A stretch of 35,275 nucleotides of DNA from an uncultured marine group I thaumarchaeote (GCA_902514275.1 CABXQD010000007.1:1-35275), one strand, 5' to 3'; counted from the first letter of the stretch, positions 1-8,854 are shown. Made by a program: numbers and translations. Notes: generated from the letters alone by a model not told the origin.

Positions 1-501
1 TTCGATAACTACTTTTTTTGCATCCTTTGCATCCTTCCATCCTATTATTTCCACTTTTTTCCCTTCTAATTCTTTGTAAACTTGGAAAAAGTGAGCAATT
101 TCTGAACGATAGTGATCTTCAATATTTTCAATATCTGAAGTATGTAAATATCTAGGATCATTAGTTGAAACACAAATTATTTTATCGTCCGGTTCACCAT
201 CATCCTTCATTTCAAGTAATCCTATTGGTCTTGATTCTATTAAAATTCCTGGATATGTTGGGTTGGTTACTAAAACTAATGCATCTAATGGATCTCCGTC
301 TTCAGACAATGTTTGTGGGATTAATCCATAGTCTCCTGGATAGTGAAATGGTGAGAATAATACTCTGTCTAATTTTATCATGTTGTGTTTTTTATCGTAT
401 TCATATTTGTTCATTGAACCTTTTGGAATTTCAACTATCACGTTGATTATTTCAGGAACATCTCCTCCTGTTTCAATATCATGCCAAAAATTTTTACTCA
501 T
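1..501 (-). CDS. ppa: Inorganic pyrophosphatase, 3' end beyond window
   Basis: Soluble family I inorganic pyrophosphatase, which hydrolyses the PPi released by biosynthetic reactions in the cytoplasm. Reading from the ATG complementary to 499-501, the protein begins MSKNFWHDIETGGDVPEIIN and carries the family core: the substrate-binding EIPKGSMNKYEYD stretch, the FHYPGDYGLIPQT segment and the metal-binding SEDGDPLDALVLV signature (the D-x-D-P-x-D aspartates). The frame stays open to base 1 after 167 codons, so only the last few residues of a usual ~175-residue protein are missing. An A/T-rich TATA-like stretch lies about 25-30 bases upstream. Identity is secure; only the stop is unseen. Confidence 0.95.
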   Translation of the reverse strand, partial: MSKNFWHDIETGGDVPEIINVIVEIPKGSMNKYEYDKKHNMIKLDRVLFSPFHYPGDYGLIPQTLSEDGDPLDALVLVTNPTYPGILIESRPIGLLEMKDDGEPDDKIICVSTNDPRYLHTSDIENIEDHYRSEIAHFFQVYKELEGKKVEIIGWKDAKDAKKVVIE

Positions 502-576
502 TTTCTAGCAGTTTTGATAAATACTTAGTATATGATTCTATGGAATATTTCTATTTTTTAAAAGTAAGATTTCACT

Positions 577-1005
577 TTAGACTAATGGATTGTTATTTGG
601 GATGACTTTGAATATTTTTACAGTATAGTCTCCATAAAATATGTCTGTAGCCTCACCACTGCTATGATCAATCGTTCTTGCCCTGAATTTGTATTCGTAT
701 GACCCATCCCCTTTCACATCAACTTGTGCAATATGTACTGGCATATTTTCTTTATAAAATTGAATTATTACTGGATATCTTTCTGCTACATCTGAGGCTG
801 TTCCCCACACTGTTCCCCATGGGAGTTTATTGTTTTCTGGAACACTCATTGTAATGATAGTTGTTTCTAAACTAAATTTTTCATTTATTGGTTTTACATT
901 AATGGTATTTTGAATTGGTTCGGCAATTGCATTGTTTGGAATCATCATTATTGCAGATAGGACTATGATTGATGCAATTGTTAGTAAGCTTATTTTTTTA
1001 TTCAT
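577..1005 (-). CDS. Secreted protein of unknown function
   Basis: A 142-residue protein with a clear Sec-type signal peptide: positively charged start (MNKK), a hydrophobic core to about residue 22 and an A-I-A/E cleavage-like site near residue 28. The mature part (~114 residues) is rich in beta-prone stretches, such as GSYEYKFRAR and YGDYTVKIFKV, and looks like one extracellular beta-sandwich (Ig-like) domain. There are no cysteines and no C-terminal anchor. I do not recognise a specific family. It follows ppa on the same strand after a 75-base gap, but nothing links the two functionally. The start is the only ATG ahead of the signal peptide. Confidence 0.75.
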   Translation of the reverse strand: MNKKISLLTIASIIVLSAIMMIPNNAIAEPIQNTINVKPINEKFSLETTIITMSVPENNKLPWGTVWGTASDVAERYPVIIQFYKENMPVHIAQVDVKGDGSYEYKFRARTIDHSSGEATDIFYGDYTVKIFKVIPNNNPLV

Positions 1006-1069
1006 ATTGAAATAATTACTTTCAACGTTCTTTAAATAATTTATTATTCTTTCATACTAGTTCTTCTAG

Positions 1070-1735
1070 TTATTCTAAAATCTCATAATATTGGTTCAAT
1101 CTTTGAGTCAGTAAATCTTTGTAATCTTCAGTATTTTTTACAAATTCCATTCTTGCATTTTTTTCACTACTCACTAAAATAACCACTTGTTTTGCTTCTA
1201 TCCCTGTCAATTCTTTAAACATTTGTGCATATGCTGTACCTTGAATAAAATGATCAGTCATCCATTCTTCTTTTTGATTACTTCTTTTTGTTTTGTAATC
1301 TATTATTGATAATTCTCCATCATAGTTTGCTATACAATCTGATGTTCCTGCTAATTTCATTGCATTGCTATACAATCTTAGTTCTGTACCGTGTACATCA
1401 TTAATTTTTTGTAAAAAAGGAATTAGGTTGTTAAAATGTGCTACTGAAAGTAGTCTAACATCATCTGTTTGTCTTACTTCATTGATGTGATTTTCAATTA
1501 ATTTGTGAGTTTCTGTGCCTATGGTTGCTGCTTCTTGAGTGATGTAGTCTGCAGCAACTTCTTGGTCTTTCCAATTTTGTAAACTTTCTTTTTTTTCCAT
1601 AGACATTGTTGCATGTAATATTGTTGTAATTGATGGATATGTTTCCCCAGTTGGTGTTTGGTAAAAATGTGCATTATCCCTTTCAATTAATTCAGCTTGT
1701 TTGAAATTAATTGGAATGTGATTGTATAGTGACAT
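1070..1735 (-). CDS. PD-(D/E)XK nuclease, MGME1/RecB-like
   Basis: A 221-residue stand-alone nuclease of the PD-(D/E)XK superfamily, closest in layout to the MGME1/phage exonuclease group that degrades or trims single-stranded DNA ends. Visible motifs are IGTETH with His77, a Glu at 118 (GTELRLYS), Asp133 in AGTSDCIA, the core IIDYKTK with Asp146 and Lys148, and a QGTAY motif (Gln165, Tyr169) as in RecB-type enzymes. There is no helicase domain and no cas gene nearby, so a Cas4 role is unlikely. It has its own upstream region (1736-1821) and sits between the secreted protein and tRNA-Val. The fold assignment is firm; the substrate is inferred. Confidence 0.8.
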   Translation of the reverse strand: MSLYNHIPINFKQAELIERDNAHFYQTPTGETYPSITTILHATMSMEKKESLQNWKDQEVAADYITQEAATIGTETHKLIENHINEVRQTDDVRLLSVAHFNNLIPFLQKINDVHGTELRLYSNAMKLAGTSDCIANYDGELSIIDYKTKRSNQKEEWMTDHFIQGTAYAQMFKELTGIEAKQVVILVSSEKNARMEFVKNTEDYKDLLTQRLNQYYEILE

Positions 1736-1821
1736 TTTTTTAAATAATTAATCATGTCATATAGTTATTTTGAATTTCAATTATTTCAAAATATCTGTCT
1801 AATAAAATGAATTAATTTGAA

Positions 1822-1915
1822 TGGACCGGATGGGATTTGAACCCACGACCTTTGCGGGAATTTCTTCCTTACGCAGTGTGAGTGCGTCATCCAAACCAAA
1901 CTAGACGACCAGTCC
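1822..1915 (-). tRNA. trnV: tRNA-Val (anticodon CAC) with a 19-nt intron
   Basis: The minus strand folds into a full cloverleaf. Acceptor GGACTGG pairs with CCGGTCC, with discriminator A at 1822. The anticodon stem ACGCA/TGCGT encloses loop CTCACAC, with anticodon CAC at 1878-1880 (Val, codon GUG). The T arm is GTGGG-TTCAAAT-CCCAT. Between the anticodon stem and the T stem there are 24 nt instead of about 5. These resolve as a bulge-helix-bulge intron at 1851-1869 (separate entry), and removal leaves the usual AGGTC variable loop and a 75-nt tRNA. CCA is not encoded. The D stem needs two G-U pairs, a mild weakness. The identity is strong because both end stems, the T loop and the anticodon stem all fit. 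Confidence 0.93.
1851..1869 (-). other. tRNA-Val intron, non-canonical site 44/45
   Basis: A 19-nt archaeal tRNA intron in the variable region. On the minus strand the order is TGCG (exon, 39-42), bulge TAA, hairpin GGAA-GAAA-TTCC, CGCA, bulge AAG. TGCG pairs with CGCA as the 4-bp central helix, and the two 3-nt bulges lie on opposite strands, which is the bulge-helix-bulge substrate of the archaeal splicing endonuclease. Cutting after the second bulge nucleotide on each side (TA/A and AA/G) joins exons into the standard 5-nt variable loop. The structure is read directly; splicing itself is inferred. Confidence 0.8.
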
Positions 1916-2045
1916 AAATTATTTATGAAAAGACATGGTTTTCTATCTTTACTTTATTGTTATTTTGTAATTACCTAACCTTTTTCTATTGTTCATGCAA
2001 ATTTGATTCATATCTTTAAAAGAATTTGATACCATAATTGATAGG

Positions 2046-2258
2046 ATGACTTTAGCATTTGATTCTGCGAATAATCTTGGTCAGTATACTGCTGCAGGTA
2101 GAATATTATTTCAAATGAATGAAGAATTACCTAATGATCTACAATTATCTCTTGAAGAAATAGATGATCCTAATGATGCTAAATCCTTTATTCAAAATAA
2201 TGAATCTGCTTTAAAATATGCAATTCGAGAATATCGTGAAAGATTAATGCTTTCTTAA
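2046..2258 (+). CDS. Small conserved-looking hypothetical protein
   Basis: A 70-residue acidic protein, probably all-helical, ending in a charged helix (ALKYAIREYRERLML). There are no cysteines, signal peptide or recognised domain. The ATG at 2046 lies about 30 bases after a TATA-like stretch (CTTTAAAAG near 2012-2021), which suits a nearly leaderless archaeal mRNA and supports this start. It is convergent with rpl40e, with only two bases between the stops. Function unknown. Confidence 0.7.
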   Translation: MTLAFDSANNLGQYTAAGRILFQMNEELPNDLQLSLEEIDDPNDAKSFIQNNESALKYAIREYRERLMLS

Positions 2259-2260
2259 TT

Positions 2261-2428
2261 CTATTTCTTTACGCCGAGATTTCTGTTCTTTAGTCTCAAG
2301 TATGGGTTTCTACATTTTCTACATCTTGTTGCGCCAACATCATTTCTACATCCACATTTGAAGCAGATTCGCATAACTAATCGTGCTTGTTGTGCAATTC
2401 GTTTCTTTTCAGGGTCTGTAATTGGCAT
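2261..2428 (-). CDS. rpl40e: 50S ribosomal protein L40e
   Basis: A 55-residue basic zinc-ribbon protein starting MPITDPEKKRIAQQARLVMR. It has four cysteines in two pairs (C22-x2-C25 and C36-x2-C39, within ICFKCGC and TRCRKC) and ends KNRNLGVKK. This matches archaeal/eukaryotic ribosomal protein L40e, a component of the large subunit; in eukaryotes the same protein is made as a ubiquitin fusion, here it stands alone. It lies 36 bases downstream of sucD on the same strand and may share its transcript. Length and Cys spacing match the family. Confidence 0.93.
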   Translation of the reverse strand: MPITDPEKKRIAQQARLVMRICFKCGCRNDVGATRCRKCRNPYLRLKNRNLGVKK

Positions 2429-2464
2429 TTGATTCTCTCCTCAATCTCTTCCTTTTATTCTAAT

Positions 2465-3376
2465 CTATTTTTCCATTTTTCCTGCTAGTAAAACTGGTAC
2501 TTCCGCTGGTCTTTTGGCTACTGGGATGTTTGCTTTATTGAACATTGACACTTTTGATTCTGCTGATCCATAAGTTCCCATTACTATTGCACCTGCATGG
2601 CCCATTCGTTTTTCTTTTGGTGCAGCTCTTCCTGCAATATATGCAACAGCTGGTTTGTTAAATCCTGAATCAATGATTTGTTGAGCTAGCATTTCTTCTG
2701 AATCTCCACCAATTTCTCCTACAATTACTACACCTTCTAAATCTGAAATATTCTTAATCATTTCAAATGCATCAATTAATCTTGTACCGTTTACTGGATC
2801 TCCTCCAATTCCAATTGTAATTGATTGTCCAAAACCTGCATTGGTTAATGCATCAGAAATTTCATAAAGTAAAGTTCCACTTTTTGACAATACTGCAATT
2901 TTACCTGCTTTGAAAGGCATTGGTGGCATAATTCCAATTTTAATTAATTCTGGAATCATTATTCCTGGAGTATTAGGTCCAATAATCACTGCACCTTTTT
3001 GTTTTGCTAAATCTAATGCTTCCATTGTGTCTCTAATTGGTACGTGTTCTGGAATTGCAACTAGTAATTTAATTCCAGAATTTAATGCGTCTTTTGCTGC
3101 TGTTAAGAAGAATTTTGCTGGAACAAAAATGATTGAAATTTTAGCATTTGTTGCGTCAACTGCTTCTTGCATTGAGTTGTATATTGGAATTGTTTCTTCA
3201 AATTTTTGTCCGCCTTTGCCTGGAGTTACTCCTGCTACTACATTGGTCCCATAGGCTATCATTTGTTTTGCATGTAGTGAACCATATGCGCCTGTGATTC
3301 CTTGAACAATTACTCCTTTGTTTTCATAATCTGAATCTTCAGGTTTTCCTTTTAATAATTCAAAAATATCTGTCAT
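2465..3376 (-). CDS. sucD: Succinyl-CoA ligase (ADP/GDP-forming), alpha subunit
   Basis: The 303-residue alpha subunit of succinyl-CoA synthetase, which interconverts succinyl-CoA and succinate with nucleoside-diphosphate phosphorylation. An N-terminal CoA-binding Rossmann domain has GITGAYGSLHAKQM and GVTPGKGGQKF. A ligase domain has GIGGDPVNGTRLIDAFE and the active-site histidine in MGHAGAIVMGTYG, which is phosphorylated in this family. The start ATG overlaps the sucC stop by 4 bases, indicating translational coupling and a common heterodimer. In autotrophic thaumarchaea this enzyme serves succinyl-CoA turnover next to the 3HP/4HB cycle (family knowledge, not seen here). Confidence 0.96.
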   Translation of the reverse strand: MTDIFELLKGKPEDSDYENKGVIVQGITGAYGSLHAKQMIAYGTNVVAGVTPGKGGQKFEETIPIYNSMQEAVDATNAKISIIFVPAKFFLTAAKDALNSGIKLLVAIPEHVPIRDTMEALDLAKQKGAVIIGPNTPGIMIPELIKIGIMPPMPFKAGKIAVLSKSGTLLYEISDALTNAGFGQSITIGIGGDPVNGTRLIDAFEMIKNISDLEGVVIVGEIGGDSEEMLAQQIIDSGFNKPAVAYIAGRAAPKEKRMGHAGAIVMGTYGSAESKVSMFNKANIPVAKRPAEVPVLLAGKMEK

Positions 3377-4480
3377 TTTTTTACTCCCATAACTGCTGCA
3401 TTAATTGCTTCTTCAACAGAATCAAATATGTTGGTTCTAGAACCTTGGAGCATTTCTTTTGCTTTTTCTGATTCTGTACCTTTTAATCTTGAGAATACTG
3501 GTAAGTCAATTAAATTATTTTCATATGCTTTAAGAAATGCTTCTGCTACTACTGTGGTTTTTACAATCCCTCCGTAGAGATTTACTAAGATTCCTTTTAC
3601 TCTGTCTAATTTACTAATCAAAGTTAGTGCTTCATAAACAGATTCTGTAGTGGCACCACCACCAACATCTAAGAAACATGCTGGTTTTCCTCCATTATCT
3701 GATAACATATCTAATGTAGACATTACGAGTCCTGCACCGTTACCTACAACAGCTATGTCTCCATCTAATTCTACTAATGAAAATCCACTTTTTTCTGCTT
3801 GCTCTTCTATCTCTGTTTTTTCTTGATATTTTTGTAATTCATCATGTCTGAAATTTGCATTATCGTCTGTTACAAATTTACCATCTAATGCCATCACTGT
3901 ATCGTCCTGCATAATTGCAAGTGGGTTGATTTCTACTAATTCTGCTTCTTTTTCAATTGTTAATTTTGATAATTTTTTTAGTGTATCTACAACTCCTTGA
4001 GCTGTAATTCCTTCTAATCCCATTTCTTTTGCAACTTCGTTTGCAATTTCATCTGAGACATCTCCTAATCCAATTTCTTTAATGATTTGACTTTTAACTG
4101 ATTCAATTTCAACTCCTCCTTCTGCAGATGCAATGATTGTGTAACATCTTTTTGAACGATTTAGAAAAATGGATAAGTATAATTCTTTTTTGATATCTGC
4201 CATCTTTTCTAGTAAAATTGCTCTTGCTTTTTCACCTTTAATTTCTAAATCCATTACTTGTGGATACTTGATGTCAAATTCATCATCATTTTGACATTTT
4301 TTGAATACCTCCTGCTTTACCTCTGCCCCCTACTGGAACTTGAATTTTAATCACAAATGGGTATCCTAGTTGTTTTGCATGCTTTCTGCCATCTTCAATA
4401 TTAGTTGAAGATATGCTGTCTAGTAGGCTGATTCCATATTCTCTAAAAAGCTCTTTTGCTTGAAATTCTAATAATTGCAT
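3373..4480 (-). pseudogene. sucC: Succinyl-CoA ligase beta subunit, one-base frameshift
   Basis: The beta (ATP-grasp) subunit, read in two frames. Bases 4480-4286 encode the N-terminal 64 residues (MQLLEFQAKELFREYGISLL to GGRGKAGGIQKMSK, then a stop). Bases 4254-3373 encode the rest (293 residues from an internal Met), with FLDVGGGATTESVYEAL and VNLYGGIVKTTVVAEAF, the usual ligase-domain motifs. Dropping one base from the six-A run (T6 at 4297-4302 on the plus strand) gives a continuous 368-residue protein with GGIQKCQNDDEFDIKYPQVM across the joint, close to normal family length. The cause may be a homopolymer sequencing error, a recent mutation or slippage on A6. The downstream partner sucD is intact, so I favour a sequence error or a functional bypass over true loss. 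Confidence 0.85.
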
Positions 4481-4520
4481 GCAAGTGAGATGAATTTTAC
4501 GGTCTTTATTAACTATGAGG

Positions 4521-4850
4521 CTATTTTAATTGCTCTTGAAGAAAATCAATCATTTCTAAAAAGCGATCTTTACTTTTTCTCAATAATTCTTGTGGATATT
4601 CTTCTATCCTAAAAACAAATTGTTGATGGAAACTTGGGACTAATATTCCTCCTGATGTTACCATTTGCTCAATTACATATCCGTTAGTAAGACTACAGAC
4701 AATCTCTTCATAGGATTCTTCTTCTTCATCTAGTGTTTGTCTATACAAAATAATTGGTCTGTTTGTTTTAGCTACAATTTCTGATCCTTTCTTTAATAGA
4801 TCTACTAATTGTTGAATTTGCCAAGCATCCAAACTAATCTGTTTTACCAT
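4521..4850 (-). CDS. Hypothetical protein
   Basis: A 109-residue soluble protein with a helical N-terminus (DAWQIQQLVDLLKKGSEIVA), a central beta-rich part with an acidic EEEESYEE turn, and a C-terminal helix with alternating charges (KDRFLEMIDFLQEQLK). There is no recognised domain, signal peptide or metal motif. It lies 40 bases upstream of sucC on the same strand and may be co-transcribed with sucCD. Function unknown. Confidence 0.7.
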   Translation of the reverse strand: MVKQISLDAWQIQQLVDLLKKGSEIVAKTNRPIILYRQTLDEEEESYEEIVCSLTNGYVIEQMVTSGGILVPSFHQQFVFRIEEYPQELLRKSKDRFLEMIDFLQEQLK

Positions 4851-4961
4851 GTTTTAACTATGCAATTTTCTATTTAACCGTAATAAAACAAAGCTTCTTC
4901 ACACATTGTCATGAATAAAATCAACTAAATTTTGGTTAAAATAAAGAAAATGATTTGGCAT

Positions 4962-5546
4962 TTATGCCATATCTAATGCTCTAGAATGTTTTCCAGTATG
5001 TGGTCTTTCTCCTGAATATTTTCTTCGCATGTGTCCTGATGGTCTTCCATAGATTAACTCAAGGAACCAAGACTCGTGTTCGATTTCTTCAGCAAGAATA
5101 TCTTTTGCAATATCATATGTAACTGGATCTTTTCCAAATGTCATTTGACAAATTTTATTCCAATTGACAATTGCACCTTGTTCTGCTTTTAGACATTTTT
5201 CTAGAATTGCTTTATGATCTGTTGGATTTGTAGGAAGTTGTAAGAATTCACAACCTGAAATTTTGATAAATTCAGTTGCATCATTTGGAAGAATTCCCCC
5301 TAATTGATAGATTCTTTCAAGACATGATTCAAAGTGACTGAGATCTTCTAGTCTGGCATCCTCAATAATTCCTTTGAGCCCTTCTCCTTCCATACCTGTA
5401 CAATGTGCTCTGAGATTGGTAAAGTAGTAGTATGCTGTAAATTCAACTGCAGCATTTTGAATTAATTCCTTTACTAACTCATCAACATCTAGTCCGTTTT
5501 GTTTTAGAACGTTAATTCCAACAACATGTGGGTTTGAATCAGACAT
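4962..5546 (-). CDS. Dps-like ferritin-fold protein (DPSL type)
   Basis: A 194-residue four-helix-bundle ferritin-like protein, expected to oxidise and store iron and to protect DNA from peroxide in the cytoplasm. The di-iron ligand pattern is visible: Glu35 (AAVEFTAYYYF), Glu67 and His71 (ARLEDLSHFE), Glu122 (KAEQG), and Glu154 with His157 (AEEIEHESWF). Extra cysteines (C49, C75, C99, C118, C133) fit the archaeal DPSL/thioferritin branch, in which two cysteines lie near the metal site. The C-terminal tail is basic and His-rich (GRPSGHMRRKYSGERPHTGKH), possibly for DNA contact. The family is clear; peroxide defence is inferred from relatives. Confidence 0.85.
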   Translation of the reverse strand: MSDSNPHVVGINVLKQNGLDVDELVKELIQNAAVEFTAYYYFTNLRAHCTGMEGEGLKGIIEDARLEDLSHFESCLERIYQLGGILPNDATEFIKISGCEFLQLPTNPTDHKAILEKCLKAEQGAIVNWNKICQMTFGKDPVTYDIAKDILAEEIEHESWFLELIYGRPSGHMRRKYSGERPHTGKHSRALDMA

Positions 5547-5595
5547 TTCTTTGTATAGAAAATGATTGTAATAAAAATATTACATTAAATCTTAT

Positions 5596-8500
5596 TCAAC
5601 TGAAATTTTGATTTTTTTGACCGTCAATGTCATCTTCTTTGTATTCTTTACATGATTTTTCAAAATCCACTTTTTTTACTCTTACTAAAAATGCTAATTC
5701 CTCGTCTCTTTCTTTGATCATTTCTAACGATTCTTCATCTAAGTCTAAAATTGATGCCACTTCTAAAACATCTGTTGGATTGTATCCTCTTTCTTTTCGT
5801 AATGTTTGTAACCTTCTTGCAATATCTTTTACTAATCCTTTTGCCATCATTTCTTTATTCCTTGATGTTGAAATGAACACTACAAATCCATCTCTTTTTG
5901 CTACTGCAAAATCTTCTTTTGAATCAAAATCTACGGTGAAGTCTTCTTTGTCTAAAGAAATAATTTCACTATCAATTTTAAAATCATATTTTCCATCTTT
6001 TTGTATTGATGAAATAATTTCATCTGGATTTGTTTCAGAAAATATACTTACTAGTTTTCCCATGTGTTGTTTTGCTTTTGGACCTATTTTCTTTCTCTCT
6101 AATTCTAATGTTGATTTTACTGGCAATCCTAATTTTTTTAATTCAAGTAATTGTTCTAAACCCTCTTCTATTTCTGTTTCAACAATATTGCATTTTTCAA
6201 CATTAAGTTGTGATTTTAATAAACTTGATAATGATTCGAGTTTGCTTTTTTGATCTTTCTTTACACAAATTTGTGCTTCATTTAATGGCCATCTTCTTTT
6301 TAATTTCCCTTTCATTCTTGCTGCTGATGAAATTGATACTACGTCTTTCATAATGTCAAATGATTCTTCAATTTCTTCATTTACTAGAGATTCTTGGTAT
6401 TGGGGCCATTTGTCTAATAGAATACTTTGTTTTCCTTCAAATACTGTTTGATATAGATGCTCACTTGTGTATGGACAAAATGGGTGGATCAAAATATCTA
6501 ATGTTTTGAGTACCTCGTTTAGAACTGCATAAATTGCAAGACGTCTGTTTTTCTTTTCTTCAGACTCATCCCATAACTCTCCTCTAGTAATTGGAATGTA
6601 AATTTGGCTGAGGTTATTTATTATGAAATCATCTACTGCTTTTGCTCCCTCATGGAATTTACATGTCTGATTTTTTTCTGTAATTTTTTGAATTAATTTT
6701 TGAAGTTTTGAAAGTAGCCAAATGTCTGGTGATGTTAGAGAGTTGTTGTCTTTGGCCCATTCAATTGTATTTGTATTATCAAAATTATCATATTGACTAT
6801 TTTGCTTAAAGTATAGGTGTAGATTGAATAGTGTATTGATTACTTGGTATGGTCTTGACATTAATTCATCTGTACTGAAACTAAGTGGTTCAATTGGACT
6901 TGCTTTCCACATGAAATAGAATCGTATCAAATCTACTGGGTATTTTTTTAATAGTTCTGCACCTTCCAAAACATTTCCTTTACTTTTACTCATTTTTCCA
7001 CCCTTCTCATCTAGTACGTGACCTTGAAACAGAAATGATTTGTATGGTGGTGTGGCACTGTTGTTAAGAATCACATTTTCAATTAATAGTGTGTATGCCC
7101 AACCTCTTGTTTGATCAATTCCTTCTGTAAAAAATGGGGCTGGAATTTCTTTTTCATATTCTTCATTTGTCAGTGATGAATATGGGGCAGAACCACTATT
7201 GTGCCATGTATCTAAAACATATTCTTCTCTTTTTGTTTTTACGCTGTTACATTTCTTACATTTGATTGTAATGTTATCGATCCATGGTCTGTGTAATTCA
7301 AAGTTTGGTCCGTCTGGTAGTTTATCTGCAGAATCTACGATTTCTTTTCTTGTGAAAAACCAATTTTTTTCACCACAATCCTCACAATTCCATACTGGTA
7401 ATGGACACCCCCAAATTCTTTCTCGTGAAATGCACCATGGGTGTCTTTCTTTGATAATTCCTAAAAATCGATTTTTTGGTTGCTCAAAAAAGTATTCTAC
7501 ACTTTCTGCTGCATCAATTGCTTTGTTGTCTAATCTATCTAATTTGTAAAACCATCCTCTTCTTGCAAGCCATACAATTGGATGATGTGACCTCCAACAA
7601 AGTGGATATTTGTGCTTAATTTTTCCAATTTTTACTAATGCGTTGCATTCTTTTAGATCCTCTACAATTGGTCTGTCTGCATCTCTAACAAATAGGCCCT
7701 CATATTTTCCTGCTTGGTTTGTAAATTTCACTTCATCATTTATTGGACTAAAAATTTTCACTTTTCTTTTATTTGCAATTTTGATATCTTCTTCTCCGTT
7801 TGCTGGTGAAAGGTGAACTAGTCCACTACCAGTACTTGCATCAACAAATGGTTCTGATACTGCAATGTGATAATTATCTAATTTTGAACATTCATTTAAT
7901 TCCGGAATTAAATCTAATAATGGATGAATATACTTTTTTCCTTCAAATTCAAAACCCTTAACTGTTTTTTGAATTTCATATTTTTCAATTTTTACTTCTG
8001 ACATGAATTCCTCTAATCTTGTTTTTCCAACTACCCATGTTTCATTTTCTACTTTGACATATGCATAATCTTCATCTGGATTTAATCCTACCATTGCATC
8101 TGTAACAAGTGTAAATGGCATTGTTGTCCAAACAATCAACAATGCATCTTCATTCACTAGTTTTACTTTATAGTATAATGATGGATCTTTAACTTCCTCA
8201 TATCCTTGATTTACTTCTGCATGACTTAGTGATGTTTGGCAACTTGGACAATAGGCAATAACTGTAAAATCTTCTTCTAAAATTTTATTTTCATATGCTT
8301 TTTTGAGAACTTGCCATTCTCTTTCTATGAATTCATCTTTAAACGTCCAATATGCTTTTTCATGATTAAATGACATTCCAAGTAATTCATCTACCTCTAC
8401 CCATGTTTTGTTAAATTTTTCTACTACTTTTTTGCATTCTGAAACTATTCTTTCTACTCCAAATTCTTTGATTGCTTCTGTTTTTCCACCAGAAACTCCT

Positions 8501-8802
8501 AATTCTTTTTCAACTTGTAATTCTACTGGAAGTCCTTGAGTATCCCATCCTCCATTGAATTCAATTTTTTTACCTTGTAATGTGTTAAATCTATACCATA
8601 AATCCTTGATTACTCTGCCTCTGAGATGACCTGCATGTGGAATTCCATTCATTGTAGGTGGACCTTCAATAAATCTAATTTTTTCTGGTTTGTCTGATGC
8701 AAAAATTAATTTTTCAATGTCTATAGATTTAACATATTCTTTAATCTCTGATTCTATTGCTTTCGCATCAAATTTTGAATTTAATTCCATCTGGATTTTC
8801 AT
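5596..8802 (-). CDS. ileS: Isoleucyl-tRNA synthetase
   Basis: A 1068-residue class I aminoacyl-tRNA synthetase charging tRNA-Ile. The HIGH motif appears as HAGH (residues 56-59, GPPTMNGIPHAGHLRG) and the second catalytic loop as KMSKS (603-607). The inserted editing domain is present, with the W-T-T-M-P-F-T-L stretch typical of IleRS. Zinc-type Cys pairs occur at CPSCQ in the N-terminal half, then CEDCG and CKKC before KMSKS. Length and order match the archaeal/eukaryotic-type enzyme. It has its own promoter space facing purD (8803-8876). Nothing is missing. Confidence 0.97.
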   Translation of the reverse strand: MKIQMELNSKFDAKAIESEIKEYVKSIDIEKLIFASDKPEKIRFIEGPPTMNGIPHAGHLRGRVIKDLWYRFNTLQGKKIEFNGGWDTQGLPVELQVEKELGVSGGKTEAIKEFGVERIVSECKKVVEKFNKTWVEVDELLGMSFNHEKAYWTFKDEFIEREWQVLKKAYENKILEEDFTVIAYCPSCQTSLSHAEVNQGYEEVKDPSLYYKVKLVNEDALLIVWTTMPFTLVTDAMVGLNPDEDYAYVKVENETWVVGKTRLEEFMSEVKIEKYEIQKTVKGFEFEGKKYIHPLLDLIPELNECSKLDNYHIAVSEPFVDASTGSGLVHLSPANGEEDIKIANKRKVKIFSPINDEVKFTNQAGKYEGLFVRDADRPIVEDLKECNALVKIGKIKHKYPLCWRSHHPIVWLARRGWFYKLDRLDNKAIDAAESVEYFFEQPKNRFLGIIKERHPWCISRERIWGCPLPVWNCEDCGEKNWFFTRKEIVDSADKLPDGPNFELHRPWIDNITIKCKKCNSVKTKREEYVLDTWHNSGSAPYSSLTNEEYEKEIPAPFFTEGIDQTRGWAYTLLIENVILNNSATPPYKSFLFQGHVLDEKGGKMSKSKGNVLEGAELLKKYPVDLIRFYFMWKASPIEPLSFSTDELMSRPYQVINTLFNLHLYFKQNSQYDNFDNTNTIEWAKDNNSLTSPDIWLLSKLQKLIQKITEKNQTCKFHEGAKAVDDFIINNLSQIYIPITRGELWDESEEKKNRRLAIYAVLNEVLKTLDILIHPFCPYTSEHLYQTVFEGKQSILLDKWPQYQESLVNEEIEESFDIMKDVVSISSAARMKGKLKRRWPLNEAQICVKKDQKSKLESLSSLLKSQLNVEKCNIVETEIEEGLEQLLELKKLGLPVKSTLELERKKIGPKAKQHMGKLVSIFSETNPDEIISSIQKDGKYDFKIDSEIISLDKEDFTVDFDSKEDFAVAKRDGFVVFISTSRNKEMMAKGLVKDIARRLQTLRKERGYNPTDVLEVASILDLDEESLEMIKERDEELAFLVRVKKVDFEKSCKEYKEDDIDGQKNQNFS

Positions 8803-8847
8803 ATGTGTGTGGCATTATAAAGATAAACAGATGTTCTGAGAATTGGA

Positions 8848-8854
8848 TTATATT
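8848..8854 (+). promoter_or_regulatory. TATA box of purD
   Basis: TTATATT lies so that the usual archaeal start site, about 26 bases downstream of the box centre, falls at the purD TTG codon (8877). This suggests a leaderless transcript and supports the TTG start. Confidence 0.55.

Noticed and set aside
1822-1915. Type II tRNA (Leu or Ser) with a long variable arm
   Set aside because: The anticodon is CAC (Val) and the extra bases form a proper bulge-helix-bulge intron.
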